Source of the DNA: UBA2144 sp043819035
Lineage (GTDB): Bacteria > Patescibacteriota > Gracilibacteria > Peribacterales > Peribacteraceae
Reading direction: 5' to 3'
Assembly (NCBI GenBank): GCA_043819035.1
Contig: JBDRFD010000003.1
Coordinates: forward strand, 1-11,895
Length of the DNA stretch: 11,895 bases
The position numbers were made by a program, and so were the translations under genes. Shown here in pieces: positions 5,455-11,825 of this stretch (position 1 is the first letter of the stretch; each line of letters opens with the position of its first letter). Under the pieces are notes generated by a model, which was not told the DNA's origin, made no database searches, and saw nothing but the letters and a program-made list of their open reading frames with translations.

Positions 5455-6798
5455 ATGGCTCAACCCTTGTTTCGCACACCAAAAGGCACACACGACGTCC
5501 TCCCGGAGGATCACCAGTACATGACGTATATCAAGAAGGCCGTGCGCCACAGGGCAAGGCAAGCCGGCTACAAACGGATAGATACGCCAATGTTCGAAAT
5601 CAAGGATATTTTTGAACGTGGAATTGGCGAGCACACGGATATCGTGGAGAAGGAACTCTTCCTGGTGACATCCAAGCAAAAGGAGGATGAGGATGCCAAA
5701 TTTGCACTACGCCCGGAGTTTACTGCCGGCATTTGCCGATCCTACATCGAACACGGGATGCAGCAGCTTCCGCAACCGGTGGAGCTCTACGCAATCGGCC
5801 AGTGCTTCCGCCATGACCGCCCTCAGAAGGGACGCTATCGTCAGTTCCATCAATTCGACATGGAAGTGATCGGGCTCAAGGATCCCAGTATTGATGCGCA
5901 GCTGATTCTTGTACTTACAAAGATATTCAGTGACATCAAGATCTTGGGTCGCTTAGAACTCAATATCAATAACATTGGAACCGCAGAAAGTCGCGCAGCA
6001 TACACCGAAGCACTAAAAGATTTTTTCATTGGAAAGGAGCGCAATCTACCTGAGCTTGATCAATCGAGGCTCCAAACGAATCCACTTCGACTTTTGGATT
6101 CCAAAGAAGAAGATACACGTATTCTCCTCAAGAGTGCCCCCACAATGGAACAGTTCTTGGATGATGAAAGTAAGGAATATCACGCAACGGTTCTTGAGTA
6201 CCTTGATACGTTGGGTGTGAAGTATGTTGAAAATCCCTCACTTGTACGAGGCTTGGATTACTACACTCAAACCGTGTTTGAATTCCTGGACGAGGAAACC
6301 GGTGCACAGAATGCGGTGGGAGGAGGAGGTCGCTACGACGGACTTATCGAACTCTTTGGCGGACAGCCCACACCCGGTGTCGGCTTCGCCGGTGGCATCG
6401 AGCGTATGGTCTGGCACATGAAGCAGGCCGGCATCAAAGTGCCGCACAAGGACCAAGTGGATGTCTTTGTTGCGCAGCTTGGACCGGAAGCAAAGAAGCA
6501 ATGCCTCTCTCTCATTGCAGAATTACGGGACAAGGGCGTGCATACTTTAGGAGCACTGGGGGAAGCAAGCCTCAAAAGCCAAATGCGCTTGGCGGATAAA
6601 TTTGAAGCGCGTTACACACTGCTTCTCGGAAAGATGGAAGTAAAGAGCGGAACAATAATTCTGAAAGACATGGAAGCCGGCAAGCAGAAGGAGATTCCAT
6701 TCGAAGAAGCTATTCCAAAGATTATTGAACAGCTTGGAGAAGAACACCTGGATACCTACACAATGCGTGATCAGTTTTCGGAAGTGGATGAGGACTAA
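5455..6798 (+). CDS. hisS: Histidyl-tRNA synthetase
   Basis: A 447-residue class II synthetase that charges tRNA-His with histidine in the cytoplasm. The N-terminus has the family opening (TPKGTHDVLPED, 8-19). Class II motif 2 is CFRHDRPQKGRYRQFHQFD (117-135). The two histidine-specific signatures are RGLDYYTQT (265-273) and GGGRYDGL (290-297). Motif 3 is GVGFAGGIER (308-317). The C-terminal anticodon-binding domain follows (about 333-425; VDVFVAQLG, GVHTLGALGE). Its length is normal for bacterial HisRS (420-450). The ATG at 5455 is the only start that keeps the family N-terminus, and an extended -10 lies just before it. It shares the neighbourhood and direction with tRNA-His. It is convergent with the S23-type gene, with a 33-base gap of G-rich repeat sequence. 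Confidence 0.97.
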   Translation: MAQPLFRTPKGTHDVLPEDHQYMTYIKKAVRHRARQAGYKRIDTPMFEIKDIFERGIGEHTDIVEKELFLVTSKQKEDEDAKFALRPEFTAGICRSYIEHGMQQLPQPVELYAIGQCFRHDRPQKGRYRQFHQFDMEVIGLKDPSIDAQLILVLTKIFSDIKILGRLELNINNIGTAESRAAYTEALKDFFIGKERNLPELDQSRLQTNPLRLLDSKEEDTRILLKSAPTMEQFLDDESKEYHATVLEYLDTLGVKYVENPSLVRGLDYYTQTVFEFLDEETGAQNAVGGGGRYDGLIELFGGQPTPGVGFAGGIERMVWHMKQAGIKVPHKDQVDVFVAQLGPEAKKQCLSLIAELRDKGVHTLGALGEASLKSQMRLADKFEARYTLLLGKMEVKSGTIILKDMEAGKQKEIPFEEAIPKIIEQLGEEHLDTYTMRDQFSEVDED

Positions 6799-6803
6799 TA
6801 AAA

Positions 6804-6832
6804 CTGAAGGGGTAAAGGTGTAAGGGTAAAAC
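6804..6832 (+). repeat. G-rich repeat, left arm flanking the S23-type gene
   Basis: CTGAAGGGGTAAAGG followed by TGTAAGGGTAAAAC lies between the hisS stop and the S23-type stop. Its reverse complement resembles the C-rich tandem repeat at 7244-7310, so the S23-type gene is bracketed by inverted repeats. It may also act in termination of the two convergent genes. Confidence 0.5.
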
Positions 6833-7191
6833 TACTTCTTAACACCTACTTTGAGAGTTTTAATGCTGACAACAAGTATGCGAATTATTTCGTCTACATC
6901 ACTGAGAAGCCTTGTCGTCGTTTTCTCTGTTCCCTGTACCCCTTTTCCGATTATCTTCAACCAATAGCGAGATTCATATGCCTCTTTGAGTGAGATCGAA
7001 TATTTAGAAATAAAATCTTTTCTACTCTCTGCCTGCTGAGCTTCTTCAATATTTGCACCAATAGAAGTGCCCGATTTTAGAAGTTGTTTACTCAGCACAT
7101 ATTCCCTCCTCTTATCTAATTCTTTGCAAAAGGAGACAATATCTAATGCGAATGCAAACGCCTTCTGCTGCAGGATGCGAGTATTAGCCAT
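6832..7191 (-). CDS. S23-type four-helix-bundle protein
   Basis: A 119-residue, mostly helical protein of the four-helix-bundle family called S23 ribosomal protein (TIGR02436). The family signature is visible as QLLKSGTSIGANIEEA (36-51), then SRKDFISKYSISLKEAYES (56-74) and YWLKII (76-81). Members were first found inside intervening sequences of 23S rRNA genes, but free-standing copies are common in CPR and other bacteria. The molecular role is unknown. Here the gene stands alone, downstream of gyrB on the same strand and convergent with hisS, and G-rich/C-rich inverted repeats flank it. ATG 7191 is preceded by a weak purine stretch (GGGTAGAGAG). Association with inverted repeats suggests a transferable cassette, but this is inference. 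Confidence 0.88.
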   Translation of the reverse strand: MANTRILQQKAFAFALDIVSFCKELDKRREYVLSKQLLKSGTSIGANIEEAQQAESRKDFISKYSISLKEAYESRYWLKIIGKGVQGTEKTTTRLLSDVDEIIRILVVSIKTLKVGVKK

Positions 7192-7243
7192 AGCTCTCTA
7201 CCCTCTATGAATCATTCGCCTGCGTCAATCATTCCTTCCATTA

Positions 7244-7310
7244 GTTTTCCCCTTACAGTTTTCCCCTTACCCCTTTCCGTTTTCCCCTTACCCCTTTCAG
7301 CTTTTCCCTT
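7244..7310 (+). repeat. C-rich tandem repeat (21-base unit) between gyrB and the S23-type gene
   Basis: The unit GTTTTCCCCTTACCCCTTTC plus one base occurs complete at 7258-7278 and 7279-7299, partial at 7244-7257, and degenerate from 7300. It is the inverted counterpart of the G-rich repeat at 6804-6832. On the minus strand it is a polypurine tract directly downstream of the gyrB stop, so it could influence gyrB termination. Confidence 0.7.
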
Positions 7311-7315
7311 TTTTA

Positions 7316-9349
7316 TTATATATCGAGGTTTTTAACCCCCTTCGCATGCGTTTGAATAAACTTCCGCCTCGGTGCGACTTCTGATCCCATGAGTGTAGTA
7401 AAAGCGGCATCAGCTTTTTCCGCATCATCCATGGTGACACGAAGCATGTTTCTGTTGTCAGGATCCATCGTGGTATCCCAGAGTTGCTCCGGATTCATTT
7501 CTCCCAAACCCTTATAGCGCTGCAAAGAGGCCTTTGATGCTTTCTTCTTTACTTCCTCCTCGACCTCTTCTCCTTCAGTACCTTCAAATATTTCGTCACT
7601 TTCAGCTTCTTCTTCTGATTCATCCTCTTGCTGCATATCCACACCCATATCCTTAAGTACGCCTTCCTTTTCTGCATCTGTATATGCATAACGTGAATCC
7701 TTTCCCATGGTTATTTTGTAGAGCGGGGGCTGCGCTATGTAGAGATGTCCCGATTCAATTATCTCCGGGAAGTAGCGGAAGAAGAGAGTGAGAAGCAACG
7801 TGCGAATGTGTGCACCATCTACGTCTGCGTCGGTCATGATTACAACACGATCGTAACGGAGCTTGCTCAAATCCTTCACATCCCCGATCCCCACTCCCAA
7901 CGCGATAATGAGAGACTTGATTTCATTGTTCGCAAGCATCTTATCAAGCCGAGCTTGCTCGACATTCAGTATCTTTCCACGTAGCGGCAGGATCGCCTGA
8001 AACTCACGATTGCGCCCCTGTTTGGCGGAACCACCGGCGCTGTCTCCCTCGACGATAAAGAGTTCGCATTCTGCCGGATCTTTACTCGAGCAATCCGCAA
8101 GTTTTCCGGGGAGCGTCATTCCTTCCAGTACTCCTTTACGAATCACGCTATCGCGTGCAGCACGTGCAGCAAGACGTGCGCGAGATGCGAGCAAACACTT
8201 GGCCACGATATCTTTGGCTTCGGATGGATGCTCCTCCATGTACTCAGCAAGCTTTTCATTCACTACCGTCTCAACCGCTGCCTTCATCTCCGCATTCCCG
8301 AGTTTGGATTTGGTTTGCCCTTCGAATTGTGGCTCTTTTAGGCGTACGGAAATTACTGCCGTGAGTCCTTCACGCACATCATCCGCAGACAAGTTCTCGT
8401 CCTTTTCTTTGAGCATACTCTGCGCGCGTGCATACGCATTGATCGTACGTGTCAGCGCGGACTTAAATCCGGTAAGGTGATGGCCTCCTTCTGTTGTATG
8501 AATATTGTTGGCAAAACTAATCACATGCTCCTGGAAAGATTTTGTGTACTGAAGCGCGACTTCCACACAACCATCATCCGTATCTTTCTCAAACCAGATG
8601 GGAATACCAATGCGATCTTTGGATTCATTGAGATGTAACACGTACGCAGAAATTCCACCTTCGAAGTGGAACCTATAGAGTCTCGGGTGCCTCTTGTCTT
8701 CTTCGGGGCGATCTTTGCGTTCATCCAAGATAGCAACGGTTACTCCACGTGTTAGATACGCCTGCTGTCTTAGGCGAGTCATTATCGTATCCATGCTAAA
8801 GATAACGGTGTCGAAAATTTCCCGATCAGGGACAAAGATAATCTTCGTACCATTCTTCTTGGTATTGCCTTCCACCTTTAGCTTAGTGGTTGCCTTGCCG
8901 CGCTTGTACTCTTGTACATGTATCTTTCCGTCACGATACACTTCCGCTCGCATGTGACTGGAAAGCGCATTGACCACAGAAGAGCCAACACCGTGAAGTC
9001 CTCCTGATACTTTGTATCCACTGTCATCACCACCAAACTTTCCACCTGCATGCAGTGTAGTCAGCACAATTTCCAGTGCCGGCTTTTTTAGTTTGGGATG
9101 TAAATCCACCGGAATACCACGTCCGTTGTCCTCCACACTCACCGACCCATCATCATGAAGCATCACTGTTATCATTGTACAGTGACCCGCCATTGCTTCG
9201 TCGATTGCATTGTCGACGACTTCATAAACACAGTGATGAAGCCCTCTGGTATCCGTGGATCCGATGTACATTCCCGGGCGCTTACGCACAGGTTCCAGGC
9301 CTTCCAGGACCTGTATTTGCTCAGCTGTGTATTGATCCTTTTTCGCCAT
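7316..9349 (-). CDS. gyrB: DNA gyrase subunit B
   Basis: A 677-residue ATPase subunit of DNA gyrase, which introduces negative supercoils together with GyrA. The GHKL ATPase domain shows EVVDNAIDEA (N47), VEDNGRGIP (72-80) and GGLHGVGSS (116-124). The transducer has the QTK loop at 345-347. The TOPRIM domain has VEGDSAGGSAKQGR (433-446) and TDADVDGAHI (506-515). The tail has RYKGLGEMNP and ends GVKNLDI. IAQPPLYK (538-545) favours GyrB over ParE. An acidic, Glu-rich insert (about 574-603) sits just before RYKGLGEM. I start at ATG 9349 rather than the in-frame TTG at 9388: the family N-terminus begins here, and the TTG belongs to a good -35 box. No Shine-Dalgarno is seen. gyrA is not in the window. 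Confidence 0.96.
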   Translation of the reverse strand: MAKKDQYTAEQIQVLEGLEPVRKRPGMYIGSTDTRGLHHCVYEVVDNAIDEAMAGHCTMITVMLHDDGSVSVEDNGRGIPVDLHPKLKKPALEIVLTTLHAGGKFGGDDSGYKVSGGLHGVGSSVVNALSSHMRAEVYRDGKIHVQEYKRGKATTKLKVEGNTKKNGTKIIFVPDREIFDTVIFSMDTIMTRLRQQAYLTRGVTVAILDERKDRPEEDKRHPRLYRFHFEGGISAYVLHLNESKDRIGIPIWFEKDTDDGCVEVALQYTKSFQEHVISFANNIHTTEGGHHLTGFKSALTRTINAYARAQSMLKEKDENLSADDVREGLTAVISVRLKEPQFEGQTKSKLGNAEMKAAVETVVNEKLAEYMEEHPSEAKDIVAKCLLASRARLAARAARDSVIRKGVLEGMTLPGKLADCSSKDPAECELFIVEGDSAGGSAKQGRNREFQAILPLRGKILNVEQARLDKMLANNEIKSLIIALGVGIGDVKDLSKLRYDRVVIMTDADVDGAHIRTLLLTLFFRYFPEIIESGHLYIAQPPLYKITMGKDSRYAYTDAEKEGVLKDMGVDMQQEDESEEEAESDEIFEGTEGEEVEEEVKKKASKASLQRYKGLGEMNPEQLWDTTMDPDNRNMLRVTMDDAEKADAAFTTLMGSEVAPRRKFIQTHAKGVKNLDI

Positions 9350-9359
9350 AACTTCACGG

Positions 9360-9388
9360 ATTCTACCGACTTCCTGACCTCGAGGCAA
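9360..9388 (-). promoter_or_regulatory. gyrB promoter (TTGCCT-17-TAGAAT)
   Basis: Read on the minus strand, TTGCCT (9388-9383), 17 bases, then TAGAAT (9365-9360) ends 10 bases before ATG 9349. Spacing is ideal and the leader would be about 3-4 bases. It is the clearest -35/-10 pair in the window, and it shows that the upstream TTG is promoter, not a start codon. Confidence 0.65.
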
Positions 9389-9410
9389 CGGTCATTATTG
9401 CTCTTGTTAA

Positions 9411-9537
9411 AAGGGTTATAGGTTTTAGGTGATTAGGTTTGGGTAAGAGGTAATGAGGGAATAGGTTTTTCTGTGCCCAACCTTCTAACCTATAAACCTA
9501 TAACCCAAACCTATCTACCTATAACCTAAAACCTTAT
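9411..9537. repeat. Long imperfect inverted repeat between gyrB and bS21 gene (copy 1)
   Basis: The left half (AGGTTTTAGGTGATTAGG and onward) is complementary, with gaps, to the right half ending in CTACCTATAACCTAAAACC. The two halves form a hairpin of about 125 bases. A homologous block lies beyond the bS21 gene, and 24 bases are identical between the two (9504-9527 and 10040-10063). This resembles the dispersed AGGTTATAGG-type intergenic repeats of CPR genomes. Confidence 0.65.
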
Positions 9538-9550
9538 CATTTTCATTGCT

Positions 9551-9556
9551 TAAAAT
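9551..9556 (+). promoter_or_regulatory. Possible -10 box (TAAAAT) for the bS21 gene
   Basis: TAAAAT lies 31 bases before ATG 9588, with TGC two bases further upstream and no good -35. The leader between them is pyrimidine-rich and has no Shine-Dalgarno. It is the one gene in the window that seems to have a leader of more than about 20 bases. Confidence 0.35.
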
Positions 9557-9587
9557 CACAAAACCCCTTACTCTCCCTCAGCTTATT

Positions 9588-9803
9588 ATGGCCATTCACG
9601 CTCACAGAAAAGGCTCCGAAAGTAACGATGCTCTCATGCAACGCTTCAAGAAGCAGGTACAGAAAACCGGGCTCATGAAGCTTCTAAGAACACGTGCTTC
9701 GTTTAAAAAGAAATTCACCAGGCGCACTGAACGCCGAGCGGCAATCAAAAGGGAGGAGTATCGGGCAGTAAATAGGAAGAAGCAGTTTTATTCGAATATG
9801 TGA
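9588..9803 (+). CDS. rpsU: Small ribosomal subunit protein bS21
   Basis: A 71-residue, very basic protein of the 30S subunit that helps mRNA engagement near the 16S 3' end. The family pattern is clear: MAIHAHRKGSESNDALMQRF at the start, then KKQVQKTGLMKLLRTRASF, a basic KKKFTRRTERRAAIKR helix, and a somewhat extended C-terminus ending QFYSNM. I chose ATG 9588. An in-frame TTG at 9546 would add 14 residues not seen in the family and lies in promoter sequence. The gene stands alone, divergent from gyrB and convergent with the S41 protease gene, and homologous hairpin repeats flank it. The stop is TGA, so TGA is not a sense codon in this genome. Confidence 0.88.
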   Translation: MAIHAHRKGSESNDALMQRFKKQVQKTGLMKLLRTRASFKKKFTRRTERRAAIKREEYRAVNRKKQFYSNM

Positions 9804-9820
9804 CGTTAGGCTATAAACAT

Positions 9821-9897
9821 TAGGTGATAGGTGATAGGTGATAGGTGATAGGTGATAGGTGATAGGTGATAGGTGATAGGTGATAGGTGATAGGTGA
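9821..9897 (+). repeat. Heptamer tandem array (TAGGTGA x 11)
   Basis: Eleven exact head-to-tail copies of the 7-base unit TAGGTGA make 77 bases with no sequence variation. The array lies between the 3' ends of two convergent genes. Seven is not a multiple of three, but no reading frame crosses the array, so copy-number change would not alter a protein. Perfect identity suggests recent slippage expansion. The copy number could differ between strains or be affected by assembly. Confidence 0.95.
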
Positions 9898-9967
9898 TTC
9901 CTTCGACTCGTGCTCCGCTACGCTACGCACTCGCTCACTTCGATTTCACTCAGTGTAAACAGGACAA

Positions 9968-10063
9968 GTAGGTTTGGAGGAGAGGTTATCAGGGAATAGG
10001 TTACGTGAGCTCTCAAACCTCTCCCCTATTCACCTATCCCCCAAACCTATCTACCTATAACCT
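9968..10063. repeat. Long imperfect inverted repeat after the bS21 gene (copy 2)
   Basis: This block aligns directly with 9411-9537. Both contain AGGTTTGG, then AGGGAATAGGTT, then a central turn, and both end with an identical 24-base segment (10040-10063 here). Its own halves are complementary around the GAGCTC palindrome at about 10007-10012, giving a hairpin of roughly 95 bases. It may act as a bidirectional terminator of the convergent genes. Confidence 0.6.
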
Positions 10064-10101
10064 GTAACCCTTTAGGGTCTTTCTTAACAGGAAACAGGTT
10101 A
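10058..10101. terminator. Hairpin spanning the S41 protease stop codon (possible bidirectional terminator)
   Basis: TAACCTGT (10058-10065) pairs perfectly with ACAGGTTA (10094-10101), and the latter contains the protease stop codon. An inner ACCC/GGGT stem followed on the plus strand by CTTTCTT could end bS21 transcription. The T-tracts are weak, so this is only a candidate. Confidence 0.35.
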
Positions 10102-11775
10102 CCTCAATATCTCCAAAGCTCTGACCATCTGCTCATCCCTATCCGAGTCGTACTGCACAATGACATCCGGCTGGAGACCCGATCCGTCGATCTTTCGGCC
10201 ATTGGGAGTGCGCCATTCGGCAACGGTGACTTTTAAGCCAGATTCATCATTGAAACGGACCACCTGTTGAACCGTGCCTTTGCCAAACGTCTTTGTTCCC
10301 ACGACGGTCGCACGACCATGATCCTGGAGTGCACCGGCAACAATTTCGGACGCGCTTGCGGAGCCTTCATTAACGAGCACGACCATGGGAATATCTGCAC
10401 GGATTGTTGGAGATGCAGATGTCTCGTCTGCACGGGTTTCGTCGCGCGACACAATACGCGCAACAATCGTTCCAGACGGGACGAAGTTACTCACCACAAT
10501 ATTAGCGGCGTGCAGGAGTCCTCCGGGATTACTTCGCAAATCCAGAATGATTCCTCTGGGATTCTTCTTTTGAATTTCCTCCATCGTAGAACGCAGATCA
10601 TTCTCTGTCGCTTTTCCAAATTGCATGAGTTGCACTGTAACAACACCATCCTGCCATGTTTCTTCAATCTCCGGCACACGCACGGTATCCCTAATCACAT
10701 TCACTTCAAACTCTCTGCCTTCACGACGAATGAGAAGCTTTACGGTTGACCCTTTGGGACCGCGTACTTTGTCCACCGCATCCATAAAAGAAAGATCTGT
10801 CAGATCAACTCCATCAGCTTTTAGAATCTCGTCATTCGGTTTGAGCCCTGCTTTCTCAGCCGGAGAAGAGCGCAGTGGCGACACGATCGTCAAAATGCCG
10901 TGGCGCTGCTCCACCTGTGCGCCAATTCCGGTGACGATTCCTTCGATCTGTGTCTCCAGGCTGCTGATTCCCGCCGGCCGTAGGAACGATGTATACGGGT
11001 CCCCGAGAGATTCCACAATCGCCTCAGCCGCTCTGTAGGCCGCTTCATCGGGATCAATCTTCTCGTCATAAAGGTAATTCGATCCGATGTAAGACCAGAT
11101 AGCTTCCAGTATTTGCGCTTTTGGAAGTCTCTGTGTGGACGTCCCTGGATCTCTGATTGTGACCGTAATTTGCTGAGGTGTCGTTGTAGTCCTCTGGTAT
11201 CGATTTGGAGTTGTCGTTGGTTCCGGTTCTCCAGCGACCTTGCGCAGGAGCTTTTTGGCATCTTCCCCTTTTAGAACACGACGCACACCAAACTGCAGAG
11301 TGGTCGCCGGTTCCATCCATCCAAGCCGAATTGCCGTAGAGACTGCCGGAGCTTCTAATGTCCCTTGACTTACATCCTGATACCGAAGCCCTACTCCATC
11401 ACCACTGAGTCCTTGTAGTTTCATCAAAACAAAGAGTGCCTGTCCACGCGTGATGGAACGAGCAAGCTGCAGATCATTGGTGAACATTTCCAATGCCCCT
11501 TTGGAATGAGCAGTTTCGATGTATGGTTTGAGTGCTTGTGGTACACGCACATACGGCATTGTTGATTGTCCGTTTCCAACTCGCATTTTCAAAACCTTCA
11601 CAGCTGCACGGACAAAGTCTCCACGAGTAACCGGAAGCGCATCAGGAACGATCAGGGTGCTAGCAACACTCGCCGCTCCAACATTCTGTGGAATTGTTAC
11701 CGTGATACAAAAAACACTTAAAACCAGAATCTTTGCCAGACGAGAATATGTACTCATTGGATATGGGGATGACAT
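10099..11775 (-). CDS. Carboxy-terminal processing protease (S41) with SLH-like N-terminus
   Basis: A 558-residue exported serine protease. In order it has a signal peptide (about 1-34) and two or more SLH-like segments (about 44-180; VTRGDFVRAAVKVL, ITRGQALFVLMKL, YQDVSQGTLEAPAV). A Thr/Pro-rich linker follows (183-212), then a CTP N-terminal helical part (220-268; LGDPYTSFLRP). The PDZ domain (about 276-362) carries GIGAQVEQ and SPAEKAGLKPND. The S41 core holds LRSNPGGLL (413-421), S474 in GSASASE and K499/Q503 in FGKGTVQ. Spacing of the Ser-Lys-Gln residues (25 and 4) matches the known family. It trims C-termini of envelope proteins, and the SLH part would tether it to the wall or S-layer. 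I keep ATG 11775, though ATG 11757 (signal peptide from MSTYSRL) is also possible. A CATACT box lies 9 bases upstream of 11775. Confidence 0.92.
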   Translation of the reverse strand: MSSPYPMSTYSRLAKILVLSVFCITVTIPQNVGAASVASTLIVPDALPVTRGDFVRAAVKVLKMRVGNGQSTMPYVRVPQALKPYIETAHSKGALEMFTNDLQLARSITRGQALFVLMKLQGLSGDGVGLRYQDVSQGTLEAPAVSTAIRLGWMEPATTLQFGVRRVLKGEDAKKLLRKVAGEPEPTTTPNRYQRTTTTPQQITVTIRDPGTSTQRLPKAQILEAIWSYIGSNYLYDEKIDPDEAAYRAAEAIVESLGDPYTSFLRPAGISSLETQIEGIVTGIGAQVEQRHGILTIVSPLRSSPAEKAGLKPNDEILKADGVDLTDLSFMDAVDKVRGPKGSTVKLLIRREGREFEVNVIRDTVRVPEIEETWQDGVVTVQLMQFGKATENDLRSTMEEIQKKNPRGIILDLRSNPGGLLHAANIVVSNFVPSGTIVARIVSRDETRADETSASPTIRADIPMVVLVNEGSASASEIVAGALQDHGRATVVGTKTFGKGTVQQVVRFNDESGLKVTVAEWRTPNGRKIDGSGLQPDVIVQYDSDRDEQMVRALEILR

Positions 11776-11825
11776 AAGTGGGAGAGTATGGACGAAGAAA
11801 GGGGCGATGAGAAGAAAAAACCCAT
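11754..11825 (-). CDS. Possible 23-codon upstream ORF overlapping the protease start
   Basis: ATG 11825 opens a 23-codon frame (MGFFFSSPLSSS and onward) whose TGA stop overlaps the internal ATG 11757 of the protease gene as ATGA, the arrangement used for translational coupling. A TACAAT box lies 13 bases before ATG 11825, like the other short-leader promoters here. The product has no known family. It may be a leader peptide or chance. Confidence 0.25.
   Translation of the reverse strand: MGFFFSSPLSSSILSHLCHPHIQ
11785..11813 (-). promoter_or_regulatory. Candidate promoter of the S41 protease gene (TTCTCA-17-CATACT)
   Basis: On the minus strand, TTCTCA (11813-11808), 17 bases, then CATACT (11790-11785) ends 9 bases before ATG 11775. 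The spacing matches the other promoters in the window. A second -10-like box (TACAAT, 11844-11839) lies further upstream and precedes a short upstream ORF. Confidence 0.45.

Larger units (their letters stand above)
9804..10098. other. Repeat-filled convergent spacer between bS21 and the S41 protease
   Basis: No gene is visible. In order it holds an 11-copy heptamer array (9821-9897) and a GC-rich block (9899-9960; CTTCGACTCGTGCTCCGC and onward to CACTCAGTGTAAAC) of a kind often dispersed between genes. An imperfect inverted repeat homologous to the one before bS21 follows (about 9968-10063). Last are hairpins at the protease stop codon. Confidence 0.6.

Noticed and set aside
8010..8480. Plus-strand 156-residue Ser-rich ORF
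   Set aside because: It is fully antisense to conserved gyrB codons and its Ser/Ala-rich composition is a typical shadow frame.
9350..9388. TTG start at 9388 for gyrB
   Set aside because: The added 13 residues are not part of the GyrB family and are encoded by the promoter (TTGCCT-17-TAGAAT).
9821..9897. CRISPR array
   Set aside because: The repeat unit is 7 bases with no spacers and no cas genes nearby; it is a simple tandem repeat.
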